DNA of 64,000 bases from Hanleya hanleyi (taxonomy: Eukaryota > Mollusca > Polyplacophora > Lepidopleurida > Hanleyidae), in NCBI GenBank assembly GCA_036873755.1, contig JAVTVY010018814.1, positions 18,915 to 82,914 on the forward strand, written 5' to 3'. How positions within the stretch are numbered: position 1 is the stretch's first letter; each line of letters starts with the position of its first letter. The notes beneath the pieces are model-generated. The model had not been told where the DNA came from, did no database searches, and saw only the letters and a list, made by a program, of their open reading frames with translations. This document shows positions 1-12,169 of this stretch, one piece after another. A program made the position numbers and the translations under genes.

Positions 1-49
1 GGAACCAACCAGGCATGGACAGGTCCAAGATCGCCCGAGCCAGATAGAG
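1..49. mobile_element. Right end of a piggyBac-like TTAA MITE (fragment)
   Basis: The window opens inside a repeat ending GCCAGATAGAG followed by TTAA (50-53). This matches the right terminus of the elements at 11654-12169 and 38211-38792 (CAGGCCAGATAGGG|TTAA). Only the terminus is visible, so length and state are unknown. Confidence 0.5.
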
Positions 50-53
50 TTAA

Positions 54-729
54 CCGTGTCATCATAGATAGTACAGATATCAAATATCTTGGTCTGCAAA
101 TATATGTCCATGAATGTCAATATAGAAGTTCAGTTGTACTTGAAAATCCGGTAAAGCAAACAATCAAAGAAGAAAAATAAATAAATAAATTTACTTTTGT
201 TGTTATATTTAGAACGACTGAATACTGTATGTCGTATCTGACGTGTGTGATGTACTGTTCTTATCGTTGTCTATTCACAGACAAGTTTGTTGTTTTGGCG
301 ATGCGTCGATAAGATAATAAAGCAGCAGTGCATCTTGGAATATGGATGTCAATTTCATTAAGGTGAAAGTTCTGATTTCTTGATTCCAGTCTTTGGTCCA
401 TTTATTGCTAATAACCCCTGCTATATACTCAAGTCAAAGCCTAGGCTGGACAAAATTATTAAACGGATTTCAAAAGCCGTTCACCGAGAAAGAAATCAGG
501 CTAATGGAGTTCTAGTATTATTAGTTCTTTTGCATTTCGATCGATCTCATTACTCAACTGATTAGTGCTCCATTTGATATATCAATTTGATAATTGAACT
601 CACTGTAATACCGATTGGTAATATGAATATGATATTATCAATCGCCTAAGTTGTGCATGTAGTTTCAATTCACATACTGGATCCCCTGATGGCAAGTTTT
701 GTCCCGATATAAGTTTTACAGCTAATGCT
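54..729. other. Non-coding stretch, nothing recognised
   Basis: No exon or intact element is visible. A short string near 208-240 (AACGACTGAATACTGTATGTC) weakly resembles the PLE tail found elsewhere in the window. The 61-codon ORF at 380-565 has no recognisable content. Confidence 0.4.
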
Positions 730-1290
730 ATTGATCAATCTCCTAGGTTCCTTCGCTGGATACACTCAGTTAATCGAGATGCAACATCGTATATGTGAAC
801 ATATAACTTTACCAAAATAAAAAAATGGCTTACCCTCGCGTCGAGTCTATAAGAAAAGGGACGATTGCCATTTTGGCATGGTTAACCATATAATCCTGGA
901 TTATATTCAAAAGGGACCCTCATATGGCGTACACACCTTCCGTGGTAGCATTTACAAGATCCTTTGCGAAATGTGACGATGAACCGTGACAATCAAAGCG
1001 TGCCTGACATACATTACACTCTAGACAACTTGGCAATTCTTTTGAATAACGAACTGGTCATTGATAAGGATTCCATGAGAAAAACATCTTCTTGTCTTGC
1101 TGTCATTATTGAAAACTGTTGACCGTTTCTCTCTTGCAGGAAACCACTTTGTGTGTTTATTTGTAATTTTATGCATGTTTGGCATTGATCCTAATTGTCG
1201 AGGAAGACCGGTATTTCGATTATTGACGTGGAGATTCTTTGTGGACCGCGACTGGATATTCAATGTCGGGGTTGATGCCTATATTTGTTC
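730..1290 (+). mobile_element. Divergent Penelope-like element, 3' part of RT plus tail
   Basis: Translation of 800-960 gives a degenerate version of the C-terminal RT region also seen at 61867-62115: SRRVYKKRDD against SRRLYDKRDD, then GPSYGV against GPAYGV. After an internal deletion at about 970, the sequence continues into the PLE 3' region: ATTGAAAACTGTTGACCG at about 1108 and a TTCTCTCTTGCAG tract at about 1127. It ends near 1265 in a version of the tail (ACTGGATATTCAATGTCGG). Stops and frameshifts make it a dead fossil. It is more diverged from the other copies than they are from each other, so it probably belongs to an older subfamily. Confidence 0.7.
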
Positions 1291-1297
1291 AATTGTT

Positions 1298-1556
1298 TGA
1301 TTACAACACATATAAGGGAAGTGGGAAGAGGTGCCGACATATTGACAGAGCCACATGACTTCACAGTATAGTCTTCCAGTTAACCTATTCTAAAGCACAT
1401 ACCAAGAATCTAACGATTCGTGATATGTGTTGTATCTCAGGTACTCTTTTATTGTACCTGTTCATGTGGCAACTTGGATGATATGACCACACGGCCCCTA
1501 GCACCGGCATAAGCGGTATTAGATACAAATCTAGAGAGCTATGATAACCAGATGCT
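1298..1556 (-). mobile_element. Non-autonomous PLE-related element, subfamily E, copy 1
   Basis: This is a near-identical inverted copy of 47807-48049. It carries the conserved PLE-type core (minus strand: CCGCTTATGCCGGTGCTAGG, then the hairpin CAGGTAC-loop-GTACCTG at + coordinates 1438-1460, then CTGAGATAC). Both copies end at ACAACAC followed by ATATAAGGGAAGTGG when read on this strand, so the element is about 245-255 bp long. No coding capacity. Confidence 0.7.
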
Positions 1557-1677
1557 TCAAAGAAATTTTTTTAGGAGATACCTTAGGCAATGAAATGCTC
1601 TCAGCGTTTCTGATTCACGGACACGTTTATGTTCGATGGTCACCATTGATTTTAATCTGTATATTCCGTTATGAAAA

Positions 1678-1780
1678 CATTGTTATCATTGAAAACTGTT
1701 GACCGAATCTTTCTTGCGGGAAACTAGCCTATGTTTATATATCCTCTGATTATTTTTGATTAGGTGTTATATCTCGTCAC
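1678..1780 (+). mobile_element. PLE tail fragment
   Basis: It contains CATTGAAAACTGTTGACCG and GGGAAACTAGCCTATGTTTA, the signature of the PLE 3' region at 46620-46680 and 60480-60530. The last 60 bp of the tail are missing. Confidence 0.65.
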
Positions 1781-3425
1781 CTCCGATATCTCTATTTATA
1801 AGACATTATGTAAGTTCATGCTTGTCGTATATTGTTTTCCGCCTATAAAACATGACTCACGCCTAAAAATGATAAGCTTAATAGGGAAATATCTAAACCG
1901 CTCTAAAAGGGACTAGCAAAATATAGCGGAATGTACACGGATTTTAATACGTAACAACATAATGTTCATAACAACACAACTCTTGAAGTATTCTACCTAA
2001 AATTATATTCATAGTAAGTGAAAATTATTGGGGAAAACATGGTTCCATTTGTCTTATGAAAGACATAATGGTTGTCGAAATATATCGATCTTCATGAAGG
2101 TTACTCCTTTCACATAGCGAGTTTCAGAATATCGAAACGGAAATAAGGAATAAGGAATTAACTTCCGTTTGCTGGTGTAAACGCCATGTACTGAAAATGT
2201 GCCAGCTAATGTAACCCCTTGACTGCCCATATTATTATTGCAATTATTGTGTAGATAGATATTTTTATAATTTGAGAAGGTCGATTAATTTGAGACATTG
2301 ATGTACATTTATATGCCATGCACAGTGTGAACCAGTCTTACTAAAGTTGTTAATTTCATTTTTTTTCTGGTAGGAGTAACTGGATCTCGAATCATAATTT
2401 TCGCCCTTCTCTTTTTTGGAAATATTAGAAATTAGCTAAGTATTGATTTGCTGATAACTCTACTTTGCACGATTGTCTGTCGAATGTCTTCGTAAATAAA
2501 ATCGCAAACGTGGTGATTTCAATCCCTATTATATTCCCTTGACATCATTTTCACGTGGTTATTGATGACCAATAATCATATGATTCTCAGGTGAATTTCA
2601 ATCATCCAATGCATTTGCATCACTACCGTTTCTTGTTCCTTGGCATAGATTTACGCGGTTTGTGGGCAATATACGTCTTAGTAGACGGCATAATGCTTCA
2701 GATCATTGGACTGGAGTGTTGGTCGTGTCCACATACAATTTAGGAATAATTTTGAGTCAAGGTCGACACCCTTTGTTCATTCACGACGCATCATCACAAC
2801 GTCCTCGAGATGAGATTGCCGATGTTACACTCCTTGTTAAGTGGGGTTGTGCGGGATATCTTTCGCCGAAGTGATTTCCACTGATTTATATCAAATTATG
2901 AATGAGTGCCTAAATTAGATGTCTTGATATATATATTTGAGTGGTCTGTCGTGAAATCCACTTTACGTTCGGGCTGATATCTTTAAGGTTTCAGATCTTC
3001 TATCTGTGCTTATGTGATAAAGCTGTTTCAATCTTAATTGAAAGCTGTAGATAATAACAAACATCATGAATTAAAAATAACTGTACGAAATATTCATCTG
3101 AGTGGCCAGAAATGTTTCGAGCAAGCCATCATCAAGAGATGTGGAATGGACCATACCCGATTAACTCACGAAGGTCTCACATTGAAACATTTTCTGATCA
3201 ATGGTTTATATTTTAGGATTGTAAGAAATTTTTTTTATCAAGCAGCTACTTTGGAAGATTTTTTTAGTCGGGTTAAGAAGAGTGTATTTTAGGTTATTTG
3301 AGAGAAATTGGTTTGTTGCATAAGTTTTAATGTATGTACATGTTTTTGGTGTGTTGTGTTGATTACTTCTGGATTGCTGGGTTGTTGACTTGTTTTTCTT
3401 GAAATATCTGGAATTTTGTTTGATT
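1781..3425. other. Non-coding stretch, nothing recognised
   Basis: No exon with credible splice sites and no repeat shared with the rest of the window was recognised. Short ORFs at 2662-2874 and 3038-3292 show no domain motif. Confidence 0.4.
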
Positions 3426-3485
3426 GTCGCTTTATAGCTGAAATATTGCTGAACGCGATGTTGAACCTTAATTCTCTCTCTCGAA
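3426..3485 (+). repeat. Decayed short retroposon motif (gastropod-like)
   Basis: The string TTTATAGCTGAAATATTGCT followed by GAACGCGATGTTGAACC and a CTCTCTCTC tail is a diverged relative of the 62-bp insertion at 49051-49112. No target duplication is obvious here. Confidence 0.45.
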
Positions 3486-4085
3486 GCTGGTGTGGAAATA
3501 CATTAATTTCTACGTTTCCAAATGCGTGTCTAATTCTGCCTTATATGAGCCGTGTGAAGACTACTCTGTTTATTTTATAATCAAATGACCGGATCGAGTT
3601 TCCGTGTACATCATCATCGACAACTGTTGGCTGCTTCAGCTTCCCGAGTATAATCACGTGTGAAACAGATTTTATTTTACAAATGTAAAGATCCCGGTGT
3701 TGGTTGCAACACTAGAATAAAAGGGGTCCACAAGGTTATTTCACCAAAGGCCTTAATTTTAAGTTTCTCAAATTCTGTGATAAATATAGCACATTGACGG
3801 ACAAATACGCGAATAACATCCATTTACATTGTCATAGTGGAATGAACGATCTACAGGATCTATACAATCTTGGATAATGATATGGATTAAGAATACTGAT
3901 CAGCGATATGGATTGGATATTTTTGATGTCTTACCGGCATCATTGAAAACAGGTGACCGCTTCTCTCTGATGTTTATTTATACTACATGTATGATATTTT
4001 AAAAAAAAATTGGTTCTAATGCAATACAAATTAGGTTTTTGGATTATGGACGCGGGATTATTTAGTGGAAGACGGCGAATGTTAA

Positions 4086-4643
4086 AGATGTAATCAGCCT
4101 CAAATCTAGGCTGAAATCGATCTCTCCAAAACTCCACGAAAGTGACATATGTTACGACAGGTACAAGATAAACCACATTTGACCATACACAACGCAACTT
4201 GTTTCCACCAGAGAATAGAAGGAATTTTTCTTTAAAAATAAACGGCATGGCATGCCGTTTATTTTTCGACGGCCGTGTCAACAAGCGTTTCACGTGTGGT
4301 GCATTCTGCCTACGTATGCTCTGCCCCTCTACCGAACCTAAGGCACGAGCCATGACGTTATCCCATGGCTGCAGCTGTTCAGCATTCAGATTCGTGAGCG
4401 TCGCTACGTCACTCACACGTCATTTTTCTCTTCACGCACATCACATATTCAACAGCGAAACAGAAAACCCGTCGAAGCGGGCAGAGTTTCAAATTTCTCT
4501 GGCAACATATTCTCGCATTCGTTGTATATGGCAATCCCACTATCATCACATGCAATACCAATGATTCTTTAGCAAACTTCGCTGCTGAAAAACGGACGGG
4601 AGAGAGTTTACAAAATCCATCGATTTTGAGGCTGATTACATCT
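4086..4643. mobile_element. 558-bp MITE with TTAA target duplication
   Basis: The ends are inverted: AGATGTAATCAGCCTCAAAT on the left and the reverse complement of AGATGTAATCAGCCTCAAAA on the right. TTAA lies on both sides (4082-4085 and 4644-4647). The insertion point is confirmed by the PLE tail it interrupts. TTAA duplication suggests piggyBac-type mobilisation, but the terminus AGATG differs from the CCCTATC termini of the other TTAA elements here. The interior is relatively GC-rich and holds overlapping ORFs (3940-4416 -, 4199-4564 +) that I do not recognise and regard as chance. Confidence 0.8.
4234..4266. repeat. Perfect 16-bp palindrome with 1-nt spacer
   Basis: AAAAATAAACGGCATG, a single G, then its exact reverse complement. 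It lies inside the MITE. The arm AAAAATAAACGG also occurs repeatedly in the palindromic complex at 16.4-17.3 kb. Confidence 0.85.
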
Positions 4644-4676
4644 TTAAATGACGGACAAGACGCTTGTATTGTGCCT

Positions 4677-5854
4677 AGTTCCGATGAACCCGGGCTAGAG
4701 GCCGTTTAAACACCATGTATATTACATCTTTATATTGCTCAAATGAACAATCACTATCAAATAACGAGGGGGCCATGGGCCCTGATTGCCGTCGTCTTTT
4801 GAGTCTACTGGACAAGCTCCAAACAGGGTTATCTCCCCTTATGCTACGACGATCGAGTCACTTTCTCGAACGCATGATTAATCTGTTCATGTGTCTGTTC
4901 TATTACTATCACTGCTGGATGTCAGTTATTCATATAGCCTACAACCAGAACATCATTTCACAACCGTACATTTACCAGGTCAGTTCAACATCATTGGAAA
5001 GAATTGAACGAGTATATGCATAGTGTTACAGGTCTCTGTATTGTCAACCGATTTGACCAGTTGCGCCAGTGTATCTTGATCTAAATGTTGTCACATGTTG
5101 GGATTGTTGTTGATGTTCTCTGTTATCCGTTACCGCTGTTGTGTTGTTATTGTAACTTAGGTCAAGGCTAAATTCCTGACGTTCAAGCGATCGAATCGTG
5201 GCCTTTCGACTATGAAAATGGCATATATCATAAAATATAACTACAGCAAATCAAGATAAATCAAAACCAAGTGAGACCGAAATTGTTGTTGTGGGAGAAA
5301 ATGAACGCACAATCATCTTCATCTCTGCTGCAGTCGTATCGACTGGTTGTCTCTATATGTATTCCTTCCTGTATGGAATACCAAATGAGGCAGCCAGTCT
5401 AATGTCGCAGTCTGACATTTTGAGTCTTGTTTCACCACGATTGGATGTGTTGTGGAGTTTGACACCAAGGAACTATTTTTCCGACTTTTCATTTTTTCTG
5501 ACTTGTATCAACGATTGCAATGTAATCTTTGGGCCTAAGAAACAGCATTCGAAGGATACAATCTTAAGCGATGCTCCAGGGCCGTAATTCCTGTCTGCCG
5601 GAAGAAGATGGAATGAAAGCCTGCAGTGGTCCATTTTTATCAAAAACAACACAGAACTATTTTGTCGGAATGACATCTTGGCCGGGTAGTCAAGCGCCAG
5701 CGTCGGCAGGGGCTGTCCTGATTGGCCAGTGGACAGTTTTCTGAAGACGTTCCCAATAGCACGTCGTTACATGACGGCTAAATACGTGACTGAGAGACAT
5801 TATGCTATAAAACGACTTTGATTTGAATTAGATGATTATTAGATTGTACAAGTA
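4677..5854. other. Non-coding stretch, nothing recognised
   Basis: Two 100-codon ORFs (4715-5023 and 5291-5587, both +) lack recognisable domains. The second has a hydrophobic start but no supporting splice sites or homologue that I know. No repeat shared with other parts of the window was noticed. Confidence 0.35.
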
Positions 5855-6035
5855 GGTCACGATGTCATTGAGAACCGATTCTTCTCTTGCAAAGTAAGTG
5901 ATTTTAACTGTACAAATGTTTGGAATTGGTGCTAACTGACGAACGTAGGTCTTTCGATTCTTGATGCGGAAATTCTTCTGTTGAGAACGACTTACTACTG
6001 AATGTCGGATCTCTCGTCTGTACACGAAATTCGAT
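5855..6035 (+). mobile_element. PLE tail copy, divergent subfamily
   Basis: Recognised by ATGTCATTGAGAACCG, TTCTCTTGCAAAG, GGTCTTTCGATTCTTGATGC and a terminal ACTACTGAATGTCGGATC. This version resembles 39645-39860 more than the main PLE tail. Confidence 0.65.
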
Positions 6036-6070
6036 CACGTGATGGCAGTTCCTACTGAGAGAGAAAAGTC

Positions 6071-6630
6071 AATTGGAGCGATATGCAAGAGGTGGAAAAA
6101 ATTGACAACTTCTGACTAAAAAGCAACCAACTTCCCTCGGCACCTCACATTTAGTGCCGAGAATACGATGGATTCCCGGACGTAGCCTCAGTATCTCAGC
6201 CGCGCTTTCATTGCAGATGTTCATGTGGAGACTATGAAGTATCCACACAGCCCCTAGCACCGGCTCAAGCGGAATTAGAGACGTTAGCTCGGGAGCTGTG
6301 CTGACAGATCTTCTCAAATAAATAACTCATCTGATTTTAATGGATGAGCATCGACAACGTCTGATGGAATAAACGTCTCAACATGGGGTAAACCTGGTAA
6401 ATGCAAGAATGCCTAGAAAAGCTAACCCGTGATGCCCGACGTCGTACGGTTTAAATTCCACATCAAAACAATAAACCTACATATATTTTTCGAATGGCAT
6501 GTGCAGAGAGCGGGTCTCGGGGACTAACACTTCACCAGCAGAATCCTACTATGTACAGGTAATAAATTGGAGTGATATGCAAGAGGTGGAAAAAATTGAC
6601 GACGTCTGACGACCAAATAGCAACCATGTG
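6071..6630 (-). mobile_element. Subfamily D element, head-to-tail partial dimer
   Basis: A unit of about 494 bp ends, in + coordinates, at AATTGGAGCGATATGC (6071). The same end is repeated at 6565 (AATTGGAGTGATATGC), so the element is about 1.1 units in tandem. On the minus strand the unit-unit junction reads CTCCAATTTATTACCTGTAC, the same as the dimer at 58.2 kb. The interior carries the PLE-type core (AGCCGGTGCTAGGGG) and the CATCTGC/GCGGCTG hairpin arms. No coding capacity. Confidence 0.75.
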
Positions 6631-7285
6631 ATTCCAACGATCAAATCAGTATAAGATTCATTCCACCATACATTTAATTATCGGGTTTTTTCAAAAACGT
6701 TATTGAAAAATTATCAAGCGCTTCTTGCTATACAATTTTGTATCTTGTATCACGCCTCCAGACTTCATTGCGCATCTTTATTGGTCAACAGTATCATAAT
6801 CTGCATAGCAAGCCGTTTAGCAAAGAGGCAAGTTATCCAGAATGCTGTACAATATAAATAGGGGGAAAATATCTTTCTTTGGTACTCATAAACCAATTTT
6901 ATTGAAACTTATTATCAAACAATCTGATAACCAGAGACAATAGAAGTTAACTGGGGCACAATCACAATTTTCGCAGCATCAAGATCAGGGATGGGGACAT
7001 TATAAAAGTGCTTGTGAGTGGAAATTGTCCTCTAGGGTCAATCTCGCGAATATTTCTTGATCCATCTGGACTTTGTAGAACCGAATCACTGAGTTCATGA
7101 AGCACAAGTTCTTCCAATATCAGCACCCATATGCCTATGAACAAATGCAAAAAACACCAGTATATATTTTTTAAGATTAAAAGAATCGGTGTCACGCCGG
7201 TATATGTTCCCACCACCGTTGCATGTTATCTGTATATGATGAAATTCCGCTTCTTACCCTCCTGATAATATTATGATCTGGACCT
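6631..7285. other. Non-coding stretch, nothing recognised
   Basis: AT-rich sequence without a supported exon. The 84-codon minus ORF at 6962-7216 has no recognised motif. Confidence 0.35.
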
Positions 7286-7430
7286 CCCCTCTCTTGCTTG
7301 GGACAAACTTTTTTGTTTTTTTTGTTTGGAATTGGCGCTACCTGTGTAACATAAAATGCCTTTCGATTGATGTCGCGGAATTTCTGTCTTGGACGACGGC
7401 TGAATACTGAATGTCTGAGCTGACGCCTTA
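7286..7430 (+). mobile_element. PLE tail fragment
   Basis: TTGGAATTGGCGCTACCTG, CCTTTCGATTGATGTCGCGG and GGACGACGGCTGAATACTG align with the divergent tails at 5.9 and 39.7 kb. It directly precedes a subfamily D fragment, as in a composite copy. Confidence 0.6.
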
Positions 7431-7439
7431 ATCCCCCCT

Positions 7440-7672
7440 ACACTGTTCACCTCTGTAAATAGTCGACCTGTGTGGATACTTCATAGCCTCCACATGAATA
7501 GCTGCAAGAAAAGCGCGGCTGAGATACTTAGGCTACGTCCGAGAATCCATCGTATTCTCGGGTCTGAATGTTAGATGTCGACGAATACTTTCCTGTAGAG
7601 TCATATGGTTGCTATTTAGTCACCAGATGTCGTCAATTTTTCCCACCTCTTGCATATCGCTCCAATTTAAAA
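7440..7672 (+). mobile_element. Subfamily D element, 3' part
   Basis: It carries the D signature (GCGGCTGAGATACTTAGGC, CCATCGTATTCTCGGGTC, GTCGTCAATTTTTCCCACC) and stops at the common D end GCATATCGCTCCAATTT (7655-7671). The left part of the core is replaced by unrelated sequence. Confidence 0.7.
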
Positions 7673-9777
7673 CTGTGGTGCTGACGGTGTCTGATCTGGC
7701 AAGTGAGTATTCTGAATACAAATTCGCATCCCACGAGCATTTTATATTTTTTCCATCTGACGAGCACAATACATATTTATTTTCCCCTATGTTGGCAAGG
7801 TTATTATATCATCAAAGATCTTCGACTGAAGTCTCTCAAGTACAGTTGATGCTATAAGGACCATGTAATTCAATATGTTCACATCAACAGCGACAATTCA
7901 TGGGTGGCTGGGACACAGGAAGACAATGACACCAGGTAATCTCTCTTGACGAAGGCGGCCAGGAGTACAAAACAGTCGTGATATGCATCCTATGGGGCAT
8001 TGTACTCCATACGGGTATCACACATAAATATCCCAGTTTGAACGGTCTATGTTAGTTATGTAAATTGAGCGTGCGTAGGGACGATATAAGTGTGGTCATA
8101 CGAGTTTTTGTCCTGTTACCTCTTTCCACGACACCCTGAAAATATTATCGCTCATTCGGAAGGCAATGTTCTCGACAATAGACCTTTTCACCACGGATTC
8201 GGTAAATTTCGCGTCCATTCGGAGAAGCAAGTCACGTGGCGCAAAAACATGCTGGTGGGTTGACAAGTCGGCTCACTTCATCGTTTTCTGTGTGCAGATT
8301 TGTCTCTGCCATAACAAAGGTATGTAGCAAATAATTACAACGAATGATCTTTGAATTGAAAAAGATTTTCTTTTGTAATAAAGCGTCTGTGTTCCAAGCT
8401 GCCATAAGTCTGCAACCGTCAGTGTATTTTTGGTTTTAATTTATTATCTTCTATCGGCAATAATTTCAAGAAATAGTGTCATTTCCGGTTATGATCTCCA
8501 GGCAGAGGTCGCAGCAATTTTTACAGTCCACCAGCAACTGGTTATTTCATTGGTCGAATCCAGCGTGCAATCGGGAGTTTCCGTTGATTGCTTTTCACGT
8601 TGTCACGTCTTTCGACTATTTTCGGTATGAAAAGGTCTATGGCAATTTACATACAAAGCTACGGTCCTACGGATTGTACCTTTGTCATACATCAAGAATC
8701 TTGGGCACGAAGCGGCCTAAAACTGACGAGATTTCCTGAAGTGGTTTGCTAATTATTCCTGAATCAGGCCTGAATGGGGCCACATTCTCCACAGCCTAGC
8801 TAAGAATATTTTGCTAACGGCGTTAAGCCTAAGCGACCCCATAATTAGTCATCCAAAAATAGTTCATCTTGTTATGAGCCAACGGATTAAAAAAAAAATT
8901 GTCACACACGTCTATTGCAGGGTGGAATCAAATACGATAATATCGAGTATATTTGATGAAGAAGATTGGCCTGGTAAATTTATGTTCTGGGCTGTATGAA
9001 TAATTGGCATCTTGCAGCGATTATTAGAATAGACATATATTGGGAGATTAATCCTGCTTGGAGTTTGCGACAATGGCTGTATAAGTCATTAAAGGTATCA
9101 AAGTCCTACGTCGCTGAGCCGTCCGTGCGAAGCCCGTAGAGTGATGTAACCGCTTCTATATCAGAGAAGCCAAGTCATTCAACATTATCAAACTCAATGG
9201 GCTCAGAAAATCCATAAACGGAACAGTATTTCCGTAAGACTCAAGGCGGGACTCGACCCGTCATTCAAATATATTCGACTGTATTAGTCGAAGCGGTTTC
9301 TTGTTTTTGCATAATTTGTCCTTCGGTTTGTCCGTTTTTTCCCGTAACAAATAACCATATGCGGGTAATATATGAAGATGCGTTCCATTTAACATCATCT
9401 TTCTTTACAGATGTGTTTTCCATTTAATGCCAGAGCCTCTTGGTGTTTGCCGCAATAGGTCGCAATGAGGTTTCTTCAGGTGATACCAAAGAATCTTACT
9501 TATCTTGAAGTCAAATGCCAACTTATAATTAGGTCAAGCTCAAAGCTCAAAATTAAATGGCGCTAGTCCAGAACGTAGCTAGAGTTAAGATGCATCGAGC
9601 ATAGCGAAACTCCACATATGGGTTGTCCGTGTCATTCCAAAGAAGCTCCTTTGTTTTTATCAATGAATCGAAGGTCAAGCTTAGGAGTCAGATTCGACGG
9701 TATCTACTCGTCGTCCACACAAGAATTCCGGATGAACAGTTAACACCAATTTCAAACAGACATAAAATGAATATTGA
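7673..9777. other. Non-coding stretch, nothing recognised
   Basis: No supported exon or repeat family. Overlapping ORFs at 8430-8739 (+) lack domain motifs. Confidence 0.35.
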
Positions 9778-9857
9778 GGGGGGATATATATCCTTCACAA
9801 CGACGCTTATGTAGGGATTGTCTCAAGCGATGTAGCGTTTGGTGAATGAGAACGCCA
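9778..9857 (-). pseudogene. Relic of PLE reverse transcriptase
   Basis: Two blocks match the large PLE exactly: GATATATATCCTTCAC (also at 62071) and TAGCGTTTGGTGAATGAGAA (also at 62137). These flank the position that encodes YIDD in the large copy. Here about 14 bp are missing and the catalytic aspartates are lost, so this is a dead fragment on the minus strand. Confidence 0.65.
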
Positions 9858-11239
9858 CATCACTCAGAAACTGAATAGTTTGTTGGATCGTGTTTTTGAG
9901 TTATGACCCTCCAAACTTCTCAGGTTCGTTGTTTATGTGATTTCGAAGAAATCTGTTGATTCGAGGTGAGTAGGTCAAGGTCGCAGTACTATATGTCAAG
10001 ATCACAGTACTCCAGAACTGTATCATTGTCCGGATTATATCTTGAGGTATGAATCCCGAAATACCACAACAAATACAAAGATGTGTTGTCAATATGATTC
10101 CAAAGAAGCCTATTCATTTTGAGGTGGACGGTAGAATATAGTAGTCGGAAACTGAAACTAGGTCCGAAGGGGCTGCGTCTTGTGTTATCTCCAAACTTCT
10201 CAAGACCAGTTCGAGGTCAATAGATCAAACTAACTGTACCTGGGCACTGAATCTAAACTTCGCTGCTCTGTATCTTTAGTCAAAATCCATCGATATTGAA
10301 TTTTGTCAGGACATTGGTCACCCATATGCCCTCGTAAAGACCAGTCAATTACATGGTCACATGCCAAATATACCAACACTGAATACAGCCTCGTCAGACA
10401 GATATCTTGGGTCAAACTATATCACAGAAGTCCACATGCATGTTGCTCATGCAGATTCAAAGGAACATGTGAATTTGATTTCAAGAAGGTCAACGGTCTA
10501 TTTCACTAGCAAAGCCGGGGAAAGAAGAGCTTCGGCACTGCCTGTCTTTGCTGGGCATTAAGACGACGAATAAATAAATAAATTTATAATAAATAAGAGA
10601 TAAAAGTAGGTCATAATTACACTGTATGTAACATGATAGTATTATTTTTCAAGATATTTCAAATATTATATGGTAATTGGGAGGCCTGGAAGGTTCTTTT
10701 GCAATCTTTTGTGCAAAGCACGTGTGAAAACTTCGGATTATTATACATTGAGCCGCATCAATCATATCATGATCATACATGCCTTAATATTATTTAAAAA
10801 ATATTCAGTATTTAAAATAAAACATGAAGCCACATAAGCGTACGGAAAACCATGCTCCTTTCCTCGGCATTAATTTGATAACGCACCCGGAGCTAACTCC
10901 CAGCTGAACGATGCTTTCATCCACTTGTTAAACAGCTGTGAATTCAGGAAAATGTAATATTTATTTAGAATGTTGAACAACGATGAGCGTTAGATTTATT
11001 GCACAGATATTATTCGAGGAGACCTTTTGGAGGTGAGAGTCAATTTGTAAGACTTTATGTAGGATATATGCACCTGACACGTCGTCCATGAATTATTTTA
11101 CAGGAGCATACAAAATTTAACAGTGGGACAGGACCAGTGCAAGAGGGTGGGGGACCAGGATTTTTTCTCTGTTTTTTTTTCTTCGGGAGTGGACATTGAC
11201 TTTCTTGACTTATTTATATATAGGCCACTTACTTTTCTC
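9858..11239. other. Non-coding stretch, nothing recognised
   Basis: Contains scattered AGGTCAAGGTCG-like strings (about 9970-10010) but no array, exon or identifiable transposon boundary. Confidence 0.35.
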
Positions 11240-11653
11240 ACAGAGGTTTGGAATGCCAATTTTTCGTTTTCCAGTCTTCAATTTCAAGTATATTTACATG
11301 TACCTTATAACATGCATTTTGACAAAGCTTCATACAGGGAATGAGCATTTTTGAACAAGGTTTCATTCTTCCTGGCAAAACTGAAAACTTGAATAAAACT
11401 AGACTAAGTAAGTAGTCCAATTTAAATGTTCATCTCACCATGTACATGTATTTCTCTAGTGTATAATTTGTCAATGCTGCATATATGGAATGGGAATTTT
11501 TAGCAGAGATTCAGCCAATGTAGTCCAATTTGTATGTTGATTGGGTAAGAAATAAATGATTTTGAACAAAGGTCATCTCACTAATGACATATCTACACAT
11601 ATTCCTGCAGCATGTCGCTTGACCATGTAGCAGATATTGAATGCAGATTTTAA

Positions 11654-12169
11654 CCCTCCAAGGCCGAGGGGGAAGGGTGGCACGCTCTGTCCCCCCTCCT
11701 TCCTGTTGGTTTTTCGCGCCTATCTCCGGGACGATAAAACTTGATAGCTGAGACTCCGTAACTTTGAAGATTATCATATTGGGATAATTTTAGGCCTATT
11801 TGCATGACCCCGAACAGAAGATCATGGGTCATTTCAAAATGGCGGTCATGTGAGTGGGGTACTTTTGCATTTCGGCATGAAAAAGTGGGTATAGTACATT
11901 TTATTTTATAGCAGATTATTATTTACTAATTTATCATAAGTTTTTGCGAAGAAGAAAAATTCGAAAAAATCGTCCAGAAATGACTTTTTGGGAAATGACG
12001 TCACTGTGACGTCATCATCGCGGCCATCTTAGAGCTGGACCCAAAAATATAGTGTTGGAAGTTTCAGCCCTCTAACCCTAGGGATAGCAAAAATATTTAG
12101 GGGTCACTTTCCGCACTCTCCCCCTCCCCAAGGCTGCGGTACACGCCAAATTGTCCAGGCCAGATAGGG
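11654..12169. mobile_element. 516-bp piggyBac-like MITE
   Basis: It is flanked by TTAA on both sides (11650-11653 and 12170-12173), with termini CCCTCCAAGGCCGAGG and CCAGGCCAGATAGGG. The interior aligns in reverse orientation with 38211-38792, sharing GACGTCACTGTGACGTCATC and ATCATGGGTCATTTCAAAATGG-type strings. Known family feature: piggyBac elements duplicate TTAA and leave termini beginning CCY. No transposase ORF. Confidence 0.8.

Larger units (their letters stand above)
3850..4676 (+). mobile_element. PLE tail copy, split by a MITE at 4086-4643
   Basis: The left part runs from TGGATTAAGAATACTGATCAG (about 3883) through CATTGAAAACAGGTGACCG (about 3940) to GGAAGACGGCGAATGT. The right part resumes after the MITE with AATGACGGACAAGACGCTTG (4646-4671), the terminal segment of the PLE tail. 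Joined across the insertion, the order matches the uninterrupted tails at 46760-46803 and 61274-61330. Confidence 0.75.

Noticed and set aside
6071..6630. Hammerhead ribozyme in the D or PLE tandem units
   Set aside because: I looked for CTGANGA followed by GAAA on both strands of the D and PLE units; strings such as CTGATGGAATAAACG come near but the conserved core is missing.
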